A stretch of 64,000 nucleotides of DNA from Clostridium sp. UBA4548 (GCF_002387895.1 NZ_DGLI01000013.1:1-64000); one strand, 5' to 3'; counted from the stretch's first letter, positions 35,587 to 45,562 are shown. Notes: a model not told the origin generated them from the letters alone. Translations and numbers: made by a program.

Positions 35587-36456
35587 ATGAAGGTATCAAG
35601 AGAATGTATTCACTGCCTTGCTAGACAAGCTGTTGAAATAGCTGAAGAAGCTACAAGCAATCTAGCAATTCAGGAAGAAATAATAAAAAGGTCCTTGAAA
35701 GAATTAGGCGAAATGGACTTTAATGAAACTGCGCCAGAAATAGCTTTTAGGATGCATCAACATGCGAAAAACATTACTGGTATTTATGATCCCTATGAAA
35801 GGCTGAAAGAACAGTACAATGAAATTGCTAAAGAAATTTATGATAGAATTAATGAAGAAAAGTGGTTAGAGAATGCGGAGGATCCTTTTGACATGGCTTG
35901 TAGGCTAGCCATTGCTGGGAATATCATAGATTTCTCCGTTGGGTTAAAGCTTAAACCATCAGATATACTTAAATCTGTTGAGGATAGCATTAACCATGAT
36001 ATTTTTGGAAGAGGAACAACTGCTTTTAGAAAAGCTATAGAAAAGTCAAAAAAGATTATGTATATTGCTGATAACTCAGGTGAGATTATATTTGATAAAT
36101 TTTTATTAAAAAAGCTTCCAATGGAGAAGGTTACATATGTAGTGAAAGGTGGCCCCATAGTTAATGATGCAACTATGAAAGATGCAATAAGTACTGGTGT
36201 TGTAGACTTGGTAAAAGTAATTGATAATGGACATTCAGCTCAAGGAACCATATTAAAAGATTGCTCAAGTGAATTTATCAATGAATTTAATGAAGCAGAC
36301 CTTATTATAAGTAAGGGACAAGCAAATTTTGAAACTTTGAGTGACTTAAAGGGTAAAAATATATTTTATCTGCTTAGAGCTAAATGCTCTTCAGTGGCAA
36401 CTTCCTTAGGATGCAAACAAATGGATTATGTCCTTACTAATTATAATTGTAAATAG
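35587..36456 (+). CDS. DUF89/ARMT1-like damage-control phosphatase
   Basis: The 289-residue protein belongs to the DUF89 family, metal-dependent phosphatases thought to clear damaged sugar phosphates. It begins with ECIHCLARQAV, and the catalytic core shows IADNSGEIIFDKFLL, VKGGPIVNDATM and LIISKGQANFETL, the usual Asp/Asn metal ligands and substrate loops. The paired cysteines near the N-terminus (Cys7, Cys10) are common in the bacterial branch. AAGGAGAG precedes the ATG. It ends at a terminator. Confidence 0.85.
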   Translation: MKVSRECIHCLARQAVEIAEEATSNLAIQEEIIKRSLKELGEMDFNETAPEIAFRMHQHAKNITGIYDPYERLKEQYNEIAKEIYDRINEEKWLENAEDPFDMACRLAIAGNIIDFSVGLKLKPSDILKSVEDSINHDIFGRGTTAFRKAIEKSKKIMYIADNSGEIIFDKFLLKKLPMEKVTYVVKGGPIVNDATMKDAISTGVVDLVKVIDNGHSAQGTILKDCSSEFINEFNEADLIISKGQANFETLSDLKGKNIFYLLRAKCSSVATSLGCKQMDYVLTNYNCK

Positions 36457-36503
36457 TATTATAGATTTTTGTATTAAAAGAACCATGGGTAAATCTAAAA
36501 TGC

Positions 36504-36551
36504 ACCCTATCGGATAGACACTTGAAAAAAGTCTACCCGGTAGGGTATTTT
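36504..36551 (+). terminator. Terminator after the DUF89 gene
   Basis: ACCCTATCGGATAGAC (36504-36519) pairs with GTCTACCCGGTAGGGT (36531-36546) with one mismatch and one G-U pair, followed by ATTTTAT. Confidence 0.7.
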
Positions 36552-36591
36552 ATATTAAATAGAGTAAATAAAGAAATGGGTGGGTTTATTA

Positions 36592-37485
36592 CTAAGATAA
36601 AATAGATATTGGGAAATACAAGTCACATTCACAGTATTGTTTATTACATTTTGCATAGTTTATATACTCAAATCTAAATTTCTCTCTTAAATCAAACTGA
36701 ATTGTTGGCATCCAAGTATTAAACACATAAGCAAAGATGTGGGATAATTTGTTTGAGTTTATTTCTTCAGGACGGTGAAGTCCCATGTAAGTAAAAACAC
36801 CATATTTGTGTGGAACTACATTCTTGACCCTCATATCTTCAGGTATAATGCTATTTTCGCTTATTTGAATAGAAGGCTGGTAGAGAGTGTGGGTAAGTAT
36901 GTTATTTTGTATTGTGGTAAAACCAATATACACATCTTTTTCTAAGGGGTTGAACACCCTTAGTCTATGATTATAGAAAAAATCTAAACCGTATTTATTA
37001 GCTATTTCATTCTTTAAGTTTTCTTCAACACTTACCTCATATTCAAGCCCTGCAATTGAAAAGCCAGGAGATACTACAATTGACTGAAAAAAAACAAGGC
37101 CCTCTCCACAGCAGTTCATAAAATCAGCGTTAAATTTATCTAAAATATTCAAAGGGAAAGGGTTTTTACGCCATTTTGCAGGAGTAATATTAAATTCTTC
37201 CTTGAAAACTCTGTTATAGGTTCTTTCGCAGCCAAAAGAGTACTTTGAAGAGATGAATTCGATACTATTTTGATAATGTAATAAATCACTTAAAGATAAT
37301 GCGATTCTTCTTCTTCGAACATACTCCATCAATCCTGTAGAAGTAGCACCTTTCCAAATTCTAAGTAAATGAAATTTTGATATGTTTACATTTTCTGATA
37401 TGCTATCAAGGTTTAAAGGTTCTAAAATGTTTAGCTCTATATATTCAGTTGTGTTTTTAATTATTTCTAACAAATAGTTATCCAT
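36592..37485 (-). CDS. AraC-family regulator with GyrI-like effector domain
   Basis: The 297-residue protein has an N-terminal AraC double helix-turn-helix (residues about 5-105) and a C-terminal GyrI-like ligand-binding domain, the Rob/BmrR style of drug sensor. ATG 37485 is chosen because GGAG lies 9 bases before it; the longer frame would need a TTG at 37533 inside the promoter. It is divergent from a nucleotidyltransferase gene, which could be its target. Confidence 0.86.
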   Translation of the reverse strand: MDNYLLEIIKNTTEYIELNILEPLNLDSISENVNISKFHLLRIWKGATSTGLMEYVRRRRIALSLSDLLHYQNSIEFISSKYSFGCERTYNRVFKEEFNITPAKWRKNPFPLNILDKFNADFMNCCGEGLVFFQSIVVSPGFSIAGLEYEVSVEENLKNEIANKYGLDFFYNHRLRVFNPLEKDVYIGFTTIQNNILTHTLYQPSIQISENSIIPEDMRVKNVVPHKYGVFTYMGLHRPEEINSNKLSHIFAYVFNTWMPTIQFDLREKFRFEYINYAKCNKQYCECDLYFPISILS

Positions 37486-37538
37486 ATTTCTACACTCCAG
37501 CAATTTTTGTCCTGTATTGATAAAAATATACAAGTATA

Positions 37539-37568
37539 ATTATACCATAAGCAAAAGAATGAGAACAA
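37539..37568 (-). promoter_or_regulatory. Promoter of the AraC/GyrI regulator gene
   Basis: On the minus strand TTGTTC (37568-37563) and TATAAT (37544-37539) are separated by 18 bases. The predicted transcript starts about 45 bases before the ATG at 37485. Confidence 0.5.
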
Positions 37569-37605
37569 TTATTCCTTTATTAACTAGAAGAAAGGATTTG
37601 AGAAT

Positions 37606-38520
37606 ATGGAAGAATTATTACAGAAAGAGTTAAAGGAGCACTATAATGCAGCAGTGAATAGCTTTGTTAGTAAAGTTAAAAAGGACCCTAATGTTATAGC
37701 AGTTATTGTATGTGGCAGTGTAGCCTATGATGTTGTATGGGAAAAAAGCGATATAGATATGACGGTGGTTCTTCGAGACCAAACTCTTAATAATACCTCT
37801 TATTGTATTGTGGAAGATGGCATAACCATTAATGTTGATCTTGTATTAAGAAGTGGTTTTGTAAGATGGATGGGAAAAAGTATTGGAGGCTCCTTTTCTC
37901 AGTCATACCTAGCCAAGGGCAAAATTGTTTATACCACAGATGATAGTTTATATGAATGTTTTGAGGATATGAAAAAGATAGGCAGCGATGACATTGCCTT
38001 AACAGTATTTTATAATGCCTGTGAACTTGTAGGTATATATGATAAGTGCCAAAAGTGGCTGTATGCAAGGAAAGACCTTTTATATGCACAGTATTATCTA
38101 TTAAAGGCAGCAGAAGTTATTGCAAGGATAGAGCTTTGCATAAATGAAGAACCCATCTCTCGTGAATCTATTCAAAAGGCTTTTAAGTTAAATCCAGAGG
38201 TGATTACTCCTTTTTACCAGGAGCCCATGTCCCATCACTTTAGTGAAGAAGAAGTTTCAAGGGCTATAGAGACTCTTGATAGTTATTTAGAAAATCGTCT
38301 TGATATTATTAAAAAACCTGTAATTGAATTTATGGCAGATGAACAAATAAAAACTAGTACTCTTATTTCTAAGCACTTTCATATGGAAGGACATTTTGTT
38401 ATTTCTATATTTGAATATCTAGCTGATAAAGGTGTTATTGAAAAGGTATCGCAAACAATTCGAATAACCCCTAAAGGTAAGATGGCAGTAGAAGAACTAG
38501 GTTTTTTATATATTCCATAA
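37606..38520 (+). CDS. Nucleotidyltransferase-domain protein with C-terminal winged helix
   Basis: The 304-residue protein has the polymerase-beta-type nucleotidyltransferase motif VCGSVAYDVVWEKSDIDM (Gly-Ser, then Asp-x-Asp), a helical middle, and a final part of about 75 residues that looks like a winged helix (STLISKHFHMEGHFVISIFEYLADKGVIEK). Relatives include aminoglycoside adenylyltransferases and many proteins of unknown role. It is divergent from the AraC/GyrI drug-sensor-type regulator, so a role in antibiotic modification is possible but not shown. AAAGGA precedes the ATG. Confidence 0.78.
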   Translation: MEELLQKELKEHYNAAVNSFVSKVKKDPNVIAVIVCGSVAYDVVWEKSDIDMTVVLRDQTLNNTSYCIVEDGITINVDLVLRSGFVRWMGKSIGGSFSQSYLAKGKIVYTTDDSLYECFEDMKKIGSDDIALTVFYNACELVGIYDKCQKWLYARKDLLYAQYYLLKAAEVIARIELCINEEPISRESIQKAFKLNPEVITPFYQEPMSHHFSEEEVSRAIETLDSYLENRLDIIKKPVIEFMADEQIKTSTLISKHFHMEGHFVISIFEYLADKGVIEKVSQTIRITPKGKMAVEELGFLYIP

Positions 38521-38547
38521 GTAGATTTTAATTACTATGTTTAGGTG

Positions 38548-38655
38548 TTAACAACATTTTGAAAGCTTCAAGTCAGTGTTCTTCTATGATTACCAGGTGA
38601 TTAGCCTAGATAAATTTCATTGATAGAAGTCCAAATTTCCGTTTAATGTTGTTAA
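38548..38655 (+). repeat. 108-bp structured repeat, copy B
   Basis: It has the same ends (TTAACAAC and GTTGTTAA), the same first 27 bases with one change from copy A, and the same centre (TAGCCTAGATAA). The inner stem has different bases but stays complementary (TCAGTG with CATTGA, or CTTCTAT with ATAGAAG). It lies between the nucleotidyltransferase and the UvrA paralogue. Confidence 0.8.
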
Positions 38656-38701
38656 GCAAAGCGAGGTTATTCATTATTTAAAGAAGAGGGGAGCGAAATA
38701 T

Positions 38702-41569
38702 ATGTCTATTAGAACAAATATTGAGATTTCAGGAGCTAAGCAAAATAACCTGAAGAATATATCTGTTGAGATTCCTAGGGATAAACTTACTGTTATCACT
38801 GGTGTATCTGGTTCAGGAAAATCCTCCTTGGCCTTTGATGTTATTTATGGAGAAGGGCAGAGAAGGTTTCTTGACTCCATATCAACATTTGCTAAGAGTA
38901 GGATTAGTCAGCTAAAAAAAGCTAATGTAGATTATGTTAGAGGATTATCTCCTGTTATAGCTATTGAACAGAAGAAAGGGAACAACAACCCTAGATCAAC
39001 TGTAGGCACTGTTACAGACATCAATGATTATATGAGACTTTTATTTTCAACTGCAGGAATAGGAAGGTGCCCAGAGTGTGGAGAACCACTTAAACAATTG
39101 TCTGCAGCTCAAATTGCTGAAAGAATTACCACACTACCTGAAGGTGCAGTCGTAGAACTACGTGCACCAGTATATAAGATGTTTGGCGAAGACTATGAAT
39201 ACACCTTTCATATATTAAGAGAAAAAGGATATAAAAATTTACTGGTTGATGGAAAGCATTTCTCTTTAGCAGAAAAAGAAGAGCTAGATGAGAGTAAGGA
39301 TTATAAAATTGAACTAATAATTGACAAGTTTACTTTAAAGAAGGATACCTATATTCAGCTTACAAAATCTATTGAAGCAGCTATGGTTTCCTTAGATGAA
39401 GATATTATGATAAAGGTAGAAGTTATAGGAGGCGTAGAACCTTCCTTTTATGCTAATTTTGGTTGCAAGGAGCATCATTACTTTCTTTGTGAAATGCAAC
39501 CCTTTCATTTCTCTTTTAATTCGCCTGCAAGTTCTTGTCATACTTGCTTAGGAGTAGGGATGTCCTATGTTGTAGAGCCGAGATTTTTAATTGTGGCACC
39601 AGAAAAAAGCATTATGAAGGGGGCACTAAAAAATTCAGTGTTTAATCCTTCTGGAAAGGATAGCTACAAGACTGTGATAATGTACAGTCTATCTCAGAAA
39701 TATGACTTTAGTCTTGATACTCCCTTCAGGGATCTTCCAAAACATATTCATGAACTCCTGTTTTATGGAACAAAGGGAGAAACTGTAGAAATGTTGCAAC
39801 CCCCATTTTCTCAGAAAAAGAATTGGTTAATTGGTAAAGCAAGGCCTTTCAAGGGGTTCGTACATGAGTTAGAAAGCTGGTACAGGTATTACATAAGGAA
39901 AACCTCTACAACAGAAACCTTTGAACCAACCTTTATAAAAGATTGTATGATAGAAAAGATATGTCCTGAATGTCACGGCGCTAGACTAAAAACTCAAAGA
40001 CTTCAGATTACCGTTGGTGGAAAAAATATAGATCAGTTAAGTAGAATGCAGTTGCCAGAACTATTAGACTTTTTAAACACTCTAACCTTTCATCAGGATA
40101 TTAGGGAAGTAGCTAACACAATTGTCCGTGAAATAAGCTCCAGATTAAAGTTGTTAGTAGACATAGGGCTTCATTATATAAACCTTGGAAGAAGAAGTGA
40201 TAGTATTTCTGGTGGTGAGATGCAGAGAATTAAAATGTCCACACAAATTAGCAGCGAGCTTATGGGGATGCTTTATGTAATGGATGAACCAAGTATCGGG
40301 CTTCATCCACGTGATTCTATGAAGGTTATAGATACAATGAAGAAACTTAGGGATATAGGGAATACCGTCATTGTTGTAGAGCATGATGTAGATACTATTA
40401 AGAGTGCGGATCATATCATTGAAATTGGTCCTGGACCTGGGGTTCATGGGGGTAATATAGTTGCAGTTGGTACTCTTGAAGATATAATCAGTGAACCCAA
40501 GTCAATAACAGGAAGGTATCTATCTGGTAAGGCTGAGATAGCTGTACCCAAGAGGAGAAGAATGCTTGGAGATGATTTTTTATCCATACAAGGTGCAAGA
40601 GAAAATAATTTAAAAAATGTGGATATTGATATACCACTGGGAGTGTTTATTTGTGTAACAGGCGTATCTGGCTCAGGTAAGAGTTCACTGATTAATGAGA
40701 TACTTTATAAGCAGCTTAAGGTTAATAAAACAGGAGCGAGGATTGTTTCTGGAGAACATGATTTTGTTTTTGGAGCTGAACTTTTAAACAATGTAATAAA
40801 TATTGATCAAAGTCCCATTGGTAGAAATAGTAAGTCTAATCCAGCAACTTATATAGGCCTTTATGATAAAATACGTAAGATTTTTGCACAGCAACCTGAG
40901 GCTATTGCAAGAGGGTATAAAGAGATAGACTTTAGTTTAACCCATGCCAATGGAACAAGATGTGAGCATTGTGCTGGAGACGGAATAATGGTGACAAACC
41001 TTCAGTTCATGGCAGACATTGAAACTGTTTGTCCAGTGTGTAAGGGAATGCGTTTTTCAGATGAAGGGCTTGAAATTAAATATATGGGAAAAACCATAGC
41101 AGATGTATTAGAAATGACAGTTGAAGAGGCTCTTAGCTTCTTTAGTGACAATAAATATTTAAAACATAAACTAGAAATCATAAATGAACTTGGGCTTGGT
41201 TACATGCGACTTGGACAAAGTTCAACAACACTGTCTGGTGGGGAAGCTCAAAGAGTTAAGCTTGCATATGAGCTTTCAAAGATAAAGCGAGGGGCACAGA
41301 ATCTTTATATATTAGATGAGCCAACTACAGGACTTCATCTTTCAGATATTCAAAAGCTAATAGATTGTTTAGGAAGACTTGTTGACCAGGGACATACAGT
41401 GCTTGTAATTGAGCATCATTTGGACGTGATAAAATCAGCAGACTATATCATTGACATGGGACCTGAAGGTGGTAGTGGTGGAGGATGTGTTGTTGCTGAG
41501 GGAACTCCAGAACAAGTGTCAAAGGTGAAGGACTCTTATACAGGAAATTTTCTAAAGAGTGTACTTTAA
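38702..41569 (+). CDS. UvrA-family excinuclease ATPase, probable paralogue of housekeeping UvrA
   Basis: The 955-residue protein has two UvrA-type ATPase domains ([12 protein letters not shown] at the N-terminus and [12 protein letters not shown] near residue 660), signatures SISGGEMQR and TLSGGEAQR, and Walker B segments [12 protein letters not shown] and [12 protein letters not shown]. Four cysteine pairs form zinc modules. The N-terminal segment [19 protein letters not shown] and other core positions differ from standard UvrA, so it looks like one of the paralogous UvrA/DrrC-type proteins linked to resistance or extra repair. No uvrB or uvrC is near. Copies of the 108-bp repeat flank it on both sides. 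Confidence 0.85.
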   Translation: MSIRTNIEISGAKQNNLKNISVEIPRDKLTVITGVSGSGKSSLAFDVIYGEGQRRFLDSISTFAKSRISQLKKANVDYVRGLSPVIAIEQKKGNNNPRSTVGTVTDINDYMRLLFSTAGIGRCPECGEPLKQLSAAQIAERITTLPEGAVVELRAPVYKMFGEDYEYTFHILREKGYKNLLVDGKHFSLAEKEELDESKDYKIELIIDKFTLKKDTYIQLTKSIEAAMVSLDEDIMIKVEVIGGVEPSFYANFGCKEHHYFLCEMQPFHFSFNSPASSCHTCLGVGMSYVVEPRFLIVAPEKSIMKGALKNSVFNPSGKDSYKTVIMYSLSQKYDFSLDTPFRDLPKHIHELLFYGTKGETVEMLQPPFSQKKNWLIGKARPFKGFVHELESWYRYYIRKTSTTETFEPTFIKDCMIEKICPECHGARLKTQRLQITVGGKNIDQLSRMQLPELLDFLNTLTFHQDIREVANTIVREISSRLKLLVDIGLHYINLGRRSDSISGGEMQRIKMSTQISSELMGMLYVMDEPSIGLHPRDSMKVIDTMKKLRDIGNTVIVVEHDVDTIKSADHIIEIGPGPGVHGGNIVAVGTLEDIISEPKSITGRYLSGKAEIAVPKRRRMLGDDFLSIQGARENNLKNVDIDIPLGVFICVTGVSGSGKSSLINEILYKQLKVNKTGARIVSGEHDFVFGAELLNNVINIDQSPIGRNSKSNPATYIGLYDKIRKIFAQQPEAIARGYKEIDFSLTHANGTRCEHCAGDGIMVTNLQFMADIETVCPVCKGMRFSDEGLEIKYMGKTIADVLEMTVEEALSFFSDNKYLKHKLEIINELGLGYMRLGQSSTTLSGGEAQRVKLAYELSKIKRGAQNLYILDEPTTGLHLSDIQKLIDCLGRLVDQGHTVLVIEHHLDVIKSADYIIDMGPEGGSGGGCVVAEGTPEQVSKVKDSYTGNFLKSVL

Positions 41570-41673
41570 CAACACTTTGGAAGCTTCAGGTCTGCCAGCT
41601 TATACAAGTGCAAATTGCTTAGTCTAGGCAAATAACTTTGGTGGCAATCTAAATATGTTTCTAAAGTTGTTAG
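41566..41673 (+). repeat. 108-bp structured repeat, copy C
   Basis: It starts TTAACAAC and ends GTTGTTAG. The first 27 bases differ from copy A at two positions, and the centre reads TAGTCTAGGCAA. The inner stem keeps pairing (TGCCA with TGGTG, using two G-U pairs). Its first bases supply the TAA stop codon of the UvrA-like gene, exactly as copy A does for the ABC exporter gene. Confidence 0.8.
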
Positions 41674-41774
41674 ACCTAAGCAGCTTCCTGGGAATATAAT
41701 TAAGTATATCTAAATTATAGGTATTTAATTAGCTTAACTTTAATTTAGTATAAAAAGTGCTACAGGAGGATATT

Positions 41775-42533
41775 ATGGAGATTATAAGTGTAACAGAAAA
41801 TAACATTGACAAAGAACATATATGTTGTGTAGTCTCTGATAAAAAAGGGGAAAATTGTGTTGCGTCTAAGAAAGCTTGGATGAAAGAACAGTTAAAAAAT
41901 GGGTTGGTTTTCAAGAAGCTAAATGTAAGGGGTAAAGTTTTTATCGAATATATACCCGCTGAAAATGCTTGGTACCCTTTTGATGCAAATGGGTATATGG
42001 TTATAAATTGTTTTTGGGTATCTGGGCAGTATAAAGGAAAAGGTATTTCAAATCTACTTTTAGATGAGTGCATCAAAGATAGCAAGGAAAAAGGTAAAAG
42101 AGGTATAGTTGTTTTATCATCTAAAACTAAAATGCCATTTTTAAGTGAAGGGAAATACTTAAAATATAAAGGCTTCAAAGTGGCAGATACTGCTACTCCC
42201 TACTATGAACTTTTATACTTTCCATTAAATAAGGATGAGATTATACCTAAATTTAAGGCTTGTGCTAAAGAAGGTAAAATAGAAGAAAAAACATTAACCT
42301 TATACTACACGAATCAATGCCCCTACACAGAAAAATATGTGAGTAAAATAAAAGAAATAGCAGAGAACAGAGGAGTAGAATTAAAGGTGAAGAAGTATAT
42401 AAGTAAAGAACAAGCTCAAAATGCTCCATCACCATTTACAACATACAGTTTGTTCTTTAATGGTAATTTTGTAACCAATGAAATTCTTACTGAAAAGAAG
42501 TTCACTAAATTTCTTGATGAAAATAATTTATAA
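41775..42533 (+). CDS. GNAT acetyltransferase fused to a YoaP-like domain
   Basis: The 252-residue protein has an N-terminal GNAT domain (acetyl-CoA loop VSGQYKGKGISNLLLDECI) and a C-terminal thioredoxin-like YoaP domain of about 75 residues with the NQCPYT motif. ATG 41775 is used because AGGAGGA (41764-41770) precedes it closely; the longer frame from GTG 41757 has no such site. Function is unknown. Confidence 0.82.
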   Translation: MEIISVTENNIDKEHICCVVSDKKGENCVASKKAWMKEQLKNGLVFKKLNVRGKVFIEYIPAENAWYPFDANGYMVINCFWVSGQYKGKGISNLLLDECIKDSKEKGKRGIVVLSSKTKMPFLSEGKYLKYKGFKVADTATPYYELLYFPLNKDEIIPKFKACAKEGKIEEKTLTLYYTNQCPYTEKYVSKIKEIAENRGVELKVKKYISKEQAQNAPSPFTTYSLFFNGNFVTNEILTEKKFTKFLDENNL

Positions 42534-42555
42534 TTTACTTATTTTTATAAACAAT

Positions 42556-42586
42556 AAAACCCTGAACATTTAAGTTCAGGGTTTTT
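42556..42586 (+). terminator. Terminator after the GNAT-YoaP gene
   Basis: AAAACCCTGAAC pairs with GTTCAGGGTTTT around a 6-base loop, with T residues following. Confidence 0.88.
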
Positions 42587-42750
42587 AAAGTTCAATTTTA
42601 AAAAGCATAAAAATATCATTGACTCAAAATAAGGAGAATGATACTATTGTATAACAGCATAATAGTATTAAAATAAACCTATACATAGCAACTATAACAC
42701 ATATAAATATAAATGTCAATAGAAAATCTTGAAATTTAGGAGGTTAATTT

Positions 42751-43251
42751 GTGAAAAATTATTTTATGGTTATTCCAAATTCTATAGCAGTTAATCAAAT
42801 ACTTTCTGAAATAGAGCAAATTAACGAAGAGACTTTAGAATACGGATTAAAACTTTCTGAGCAAGATGTAAAAGCAATTGTGGAAACAAGAAATCAGTCC
42901 TTAAGCTCAACGGGTAGAGTTGAATTCGGAGGAGGAATAATCACAAAAGTTATATCAACCTTTTGTGATTCACCTTATATTTTACAATCAAACTATGTAG
43001 AAATAATTAATGAACTCATAGAAAACTTTTATTACTTTAAAAATGAAACCTTGGAAGAAATAAGTGATGATGAATTAATTGAATTTATGAAGGAGTATTT
43101 TGATAATAAATGCCAAGGGGATTTAGATTTACTTAGATATAGGTACTTAGATAAAGTAGCCCATAATGTGAAGTATGGAGTGAAGGATTACTTAAATGTA
43201 GATGATTATATGGATGGTGATGGGGATGAGGAGGTAGAGGAAGAGTGGTGA
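42751..43251 (+). CDS. Uncharacterised protein (DUF6323-like)
   Basis: The 166-residue protein carries the conserved-looking stretch GRVEFGGGIITKVISTFCDSPY and an acidic tail. From memory it resembles the family listed as DUF6323, with no known function. It starts with GTG, 6 bases after AGGAGG (42739-42744). It overlaps the next gene by one base (TGATG), so the two are translationally coupled and probably work together. Confidence 0.72.
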   Translation: MKNYFMVIPNSIAVNQILSEIEQINEETLEYGLKLSEQDVKAIVETRNQSLSSTGRVEFGGGIITKVISTFCDSPYILQSNYVEIINELIENFYYFKNETLEEISDDELIEFMKEYFDNKCQGDLDLLRYRYLDKVAHNVKYGVKDYLNVDDYMDGDGDEEVEEEW

Positions 43252-44609
43252 TGAAAAAACGTATTATTAACAAAGAGGATATTATAGAAGGATTAATAAG
43301 CAAAGAGCATTATTTCCAATCGCTGTTGCAAGCTGCCTATTCCAATGGATTGTTAGATGTCAGTGATATTCAAAAGATTCAACTCCAATTATTAAGTGTT
43401 ATGACGGAAATTGTTGATTATTTTACAAAAGGCACAAGTTCTTCTGTTAGAGAGGAAGTAGCAGAGCAACTTATTTTATCTATTTACTACACCTTAGGAC
43501 TATCTTTAAAAAATCAGAAAAGCATAAAAGAAAGTATAGATTTAATAAAGAATAAAGATATGAAATTTTTATTTGCTGAAGGGGAAAAAGTACTAGAAGA
43601 AAAAGTAGGAGAATGCAAAAGACTACTTGAAATCGTAAATAAAACTAAATTAAAAACTGAAAACTATGCCTACGTTGACACCATTGATTATGGAATACCA
43701 CTATTCTTTGAAAAGTACGATAGAAGGTTTGGAAGTCATGAAACTCCAGGTTCAATAGATTATCCCCTAGCTATTGAGGAAGTACATTTAGTAGGAATTG
43801 AATATATAGAAGATTATTTAAACAAGTTAGCCCTTGAAAATAAATTCTGTGAATACTTTGATGTTTTAGAGATTGAAGCTTTACTAGAAGGCTTTTGCAA
43901 TAACTCAAAGCATATGTTGATAAATATTTTCAAGCTAGTTCTTACTAACTACTTAGGATGCATTTTAGTTGGAAATAAGGGGAGAGCCTTAGATATAACT
44001 AAGTGGAATAGAGAATACCTAAAGAGAATAATGGAAGATCTATCTACAATAGAACTAGAAAGACTATTTTTTGACGCAGTAGAAAAACTTTGTCATGAAT
44101 TTTCTATAAAGGATAAAAAACTCATTGAGTATATACACAAGGTCATATCTGAAGTCATACCAGAAGTAAGAAAAAATATGGAGAATAATACCTTAGATAG
44201 GGTATTTATTACTTTAAGTAAAAAAGATGAAAATTTAATTAAATATGAAGATGGTAAGATGTTAGATAATAATAAATTTAGAGAGATAACTGAAGAAATT
44301 AGAGTTTGTAGTAGCATAGAAGATAAAATAAGGCTTATTAGAGAAGAAATTCATAGCTTAGAGGATTTATTAGATGTACTTGGAGCAGATTGTATATTTG
44401 AGGATGAGTATATAGATGTTTTTAAAGCACTAGATACTTTTGAGATGGCCTTAATTGCAAAAAATACTTATAATGATGAAGAATTTAAGACTGATTATAT
44501 GATAGAAAATGAGAAGGAGTGGAAGGTAAAATTTAAGGAGTATTTTGAGAGTTTAAATGCTGTGGAAAGAGAAAAAGTAGTAGCTTTAGCAAAGAATATT
44601 GAGTTATAG
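43251..44609 (+). CDS. Uncharacterised protein (DUF6179-like), partner of the preceding gene
   Basis: The 452-residue, mainly helical protein has no signal peptide or membrane segment. It contains a central segment with YVDTIDYGIPLFFEKYDRRF and ETPGSIDYPL that looks conserved. From memory it resembles DUF6179, a family seen next to DUF6323. ATG 43251 is preferred over the GTG codons at 43245 and 43248 because AGAGG (43236-43240) is well placed and the stop of the upstream gene overlaps it. Function is unknown. Confidence 0.7.
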   Translation: MKKRIINKEDIIEGLISKEHYFQSLLQAAYSNGLLDVSDIQKIQLQLLSVMTEIVDYFTKGTSSSVREEVAEQLILSIYYTLGLSLKNQKSIKESIDLIKNKDMKFLFAEGEKVLEEKVGECKRLLEIVNKTKLKTENYAYVDTIDYGIPLFFEKYDRRFGSHETPGSIDYPLAIEEVHLVGIEYIEDYLNKLALENKFCEYFDVLEIEALLEGFCNNSKHMLINIFKLVLTNYLGCILVGNKGRALDITKWNREYLKRIMEDLSTIELERLFFDAVEKLCHEFSIKDKKLIEYIHKVISEVIPEVRKNMENNTLDRVFITLSKKDENLIKYEDGKMLDNNKFREITEEIRVCSSIEDKIRLIREEIHSLEDLLDVLGADCIFEDEYIDVFKALDTFEMALIAKNTYNDEEFKTDYMIENEKEWKVKFKEYFESLNAVEREKVVALAKNIEL

Positions 44610-44767
44610 ATTGTGCAAGATAATGGAGAAGACTCTCTTTTGTTATGTACCAAAGTAATCATGTTATTACGAAACTGAAAAATCTAAATTAACGGGGTGT
44701 ATTTTATTCCTATGTTTTAGAAAAACGTAGAAATATTAATATAATAATAATTTTAGGGGGCAAAATT

Positions 44768-45355
44768 ATGGATTGTGTTAAAGTTTCAGCTAAGGAAGAA
44801 TTGCAAAAGCTAGAATTTGCTTACGAACTTAATGAATTCCAAATGAATAGATTGGAAAGAATTATAAGTTCTTTAAGAGATAGGTATGGGGATGAGGTCT
44901 TTGAAGTCTATAAAGAAATTAAGGTAAGTTACAATGAACTGCTTAGATGGTATTTAATTCATACATTTGATGTAGTAAGTGCAATGAAGAATGTATTGGG
45001 TGAGGAAGTACTTAATGTTATTCATGATGCAGAAATTGAGGATGTAATGAGAGAAGGAAAAAGCTTTGCAAAAAAGTGCGGACAAAATACGTTAAAGGAT
45101 ATTATTCCATTGTTTGGAGAACGCAATTTAGTTAAAGAAGAAAGCTGTGATAAGGGGCTGTTATTTAGACAAGAAAATGGATGTCCAATGAGTAGAATAT
45201 CTAGAGAAGAAGGCTTAGAAGAAGTAATGTGTAGGCTTCATTGTAGTGTAGATCCTTATTTGGTGAAGGGATTTAATGAAAATATTATATGTGAAGTTAG
45301 AAAATCGCACCTTCTAGGTGATGAGATTTGTGAGTGGTACATTTACGAAAAATAG
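44768..45355 (+). CDS. Protein resembling the L-2-amino-thiazoline-4-carboxylate hydrolase family
   Basis: The 195-residue protein is mostly helical, with a C-terminal part (CRLHCSVDPYLVKGFNENI, then LLGDEICEWYIYEK) laid out like the ATC hydrolase family: a cysteine/aspartate motif, a GFN-type turn and a GD-x-C-x-x-x-hydrophobic end. The call rests on that pattern alone. GGGGG precedes the ATG. It follows the DUF pair on the same strand after 158 bases. Confidence 0.55.
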   Translation: MDCVKVSAKEELQKLEFAYELNEFQMNRLERIISSLRDRYGDEVFEVYKEIKVSYNELLRWYLIHTFDVVSAMKNVLGEEVLNVIHDAEIEDVMREGKSFAKKCGQNTLKDIIPLFGERNLVKEESCDKGLLFRQENGCPMSRISREEGLEEVMCRLHCSVDPYLVKGFNENIICEVRKSHLLGDEICEWYIYEK

Positions 45356-45497
45356 GTTACTTGGAATTATAGAACAGGTTTATTAAGTACTGGTGTAGAG
45401 ATTTGAAAAATAACTAGTAAATAGATTGGTTGAAATTATGACCTACAGAATATTTTAGAGTTTCACAAAAAATTAACTAAAAATCCCTGTAAATATA

Positions 45498-45562
45498 TTG
45501 ATATATTGGAAAGAAGGCTTTATAATATGGGCGAAGTGTACAGGTACAATGATATGTGTACC
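45498..45562 (+). promoter_or_regulatory. Promoter and operator-like palindrome of the ECF S-component gene
   Basis: TTGATA (45498-45503) and TATAAT (45521-45526) are 17 bases apart. Just downstream of the predicted start, GGTACA (45543-45548) and TGTACC (45557-45562) form an inverted repeat with 8 bases between them, well placed for a repressor. I do not recognise the operator class. Confidence 0.6.

Noticed and set aside
41729..42178. A 149-codon minus-strand frame opposite the GNAT-YoaP gene
   Set aside because: The plus strand has clear GNAT motifs, so this is an antisense shadow.
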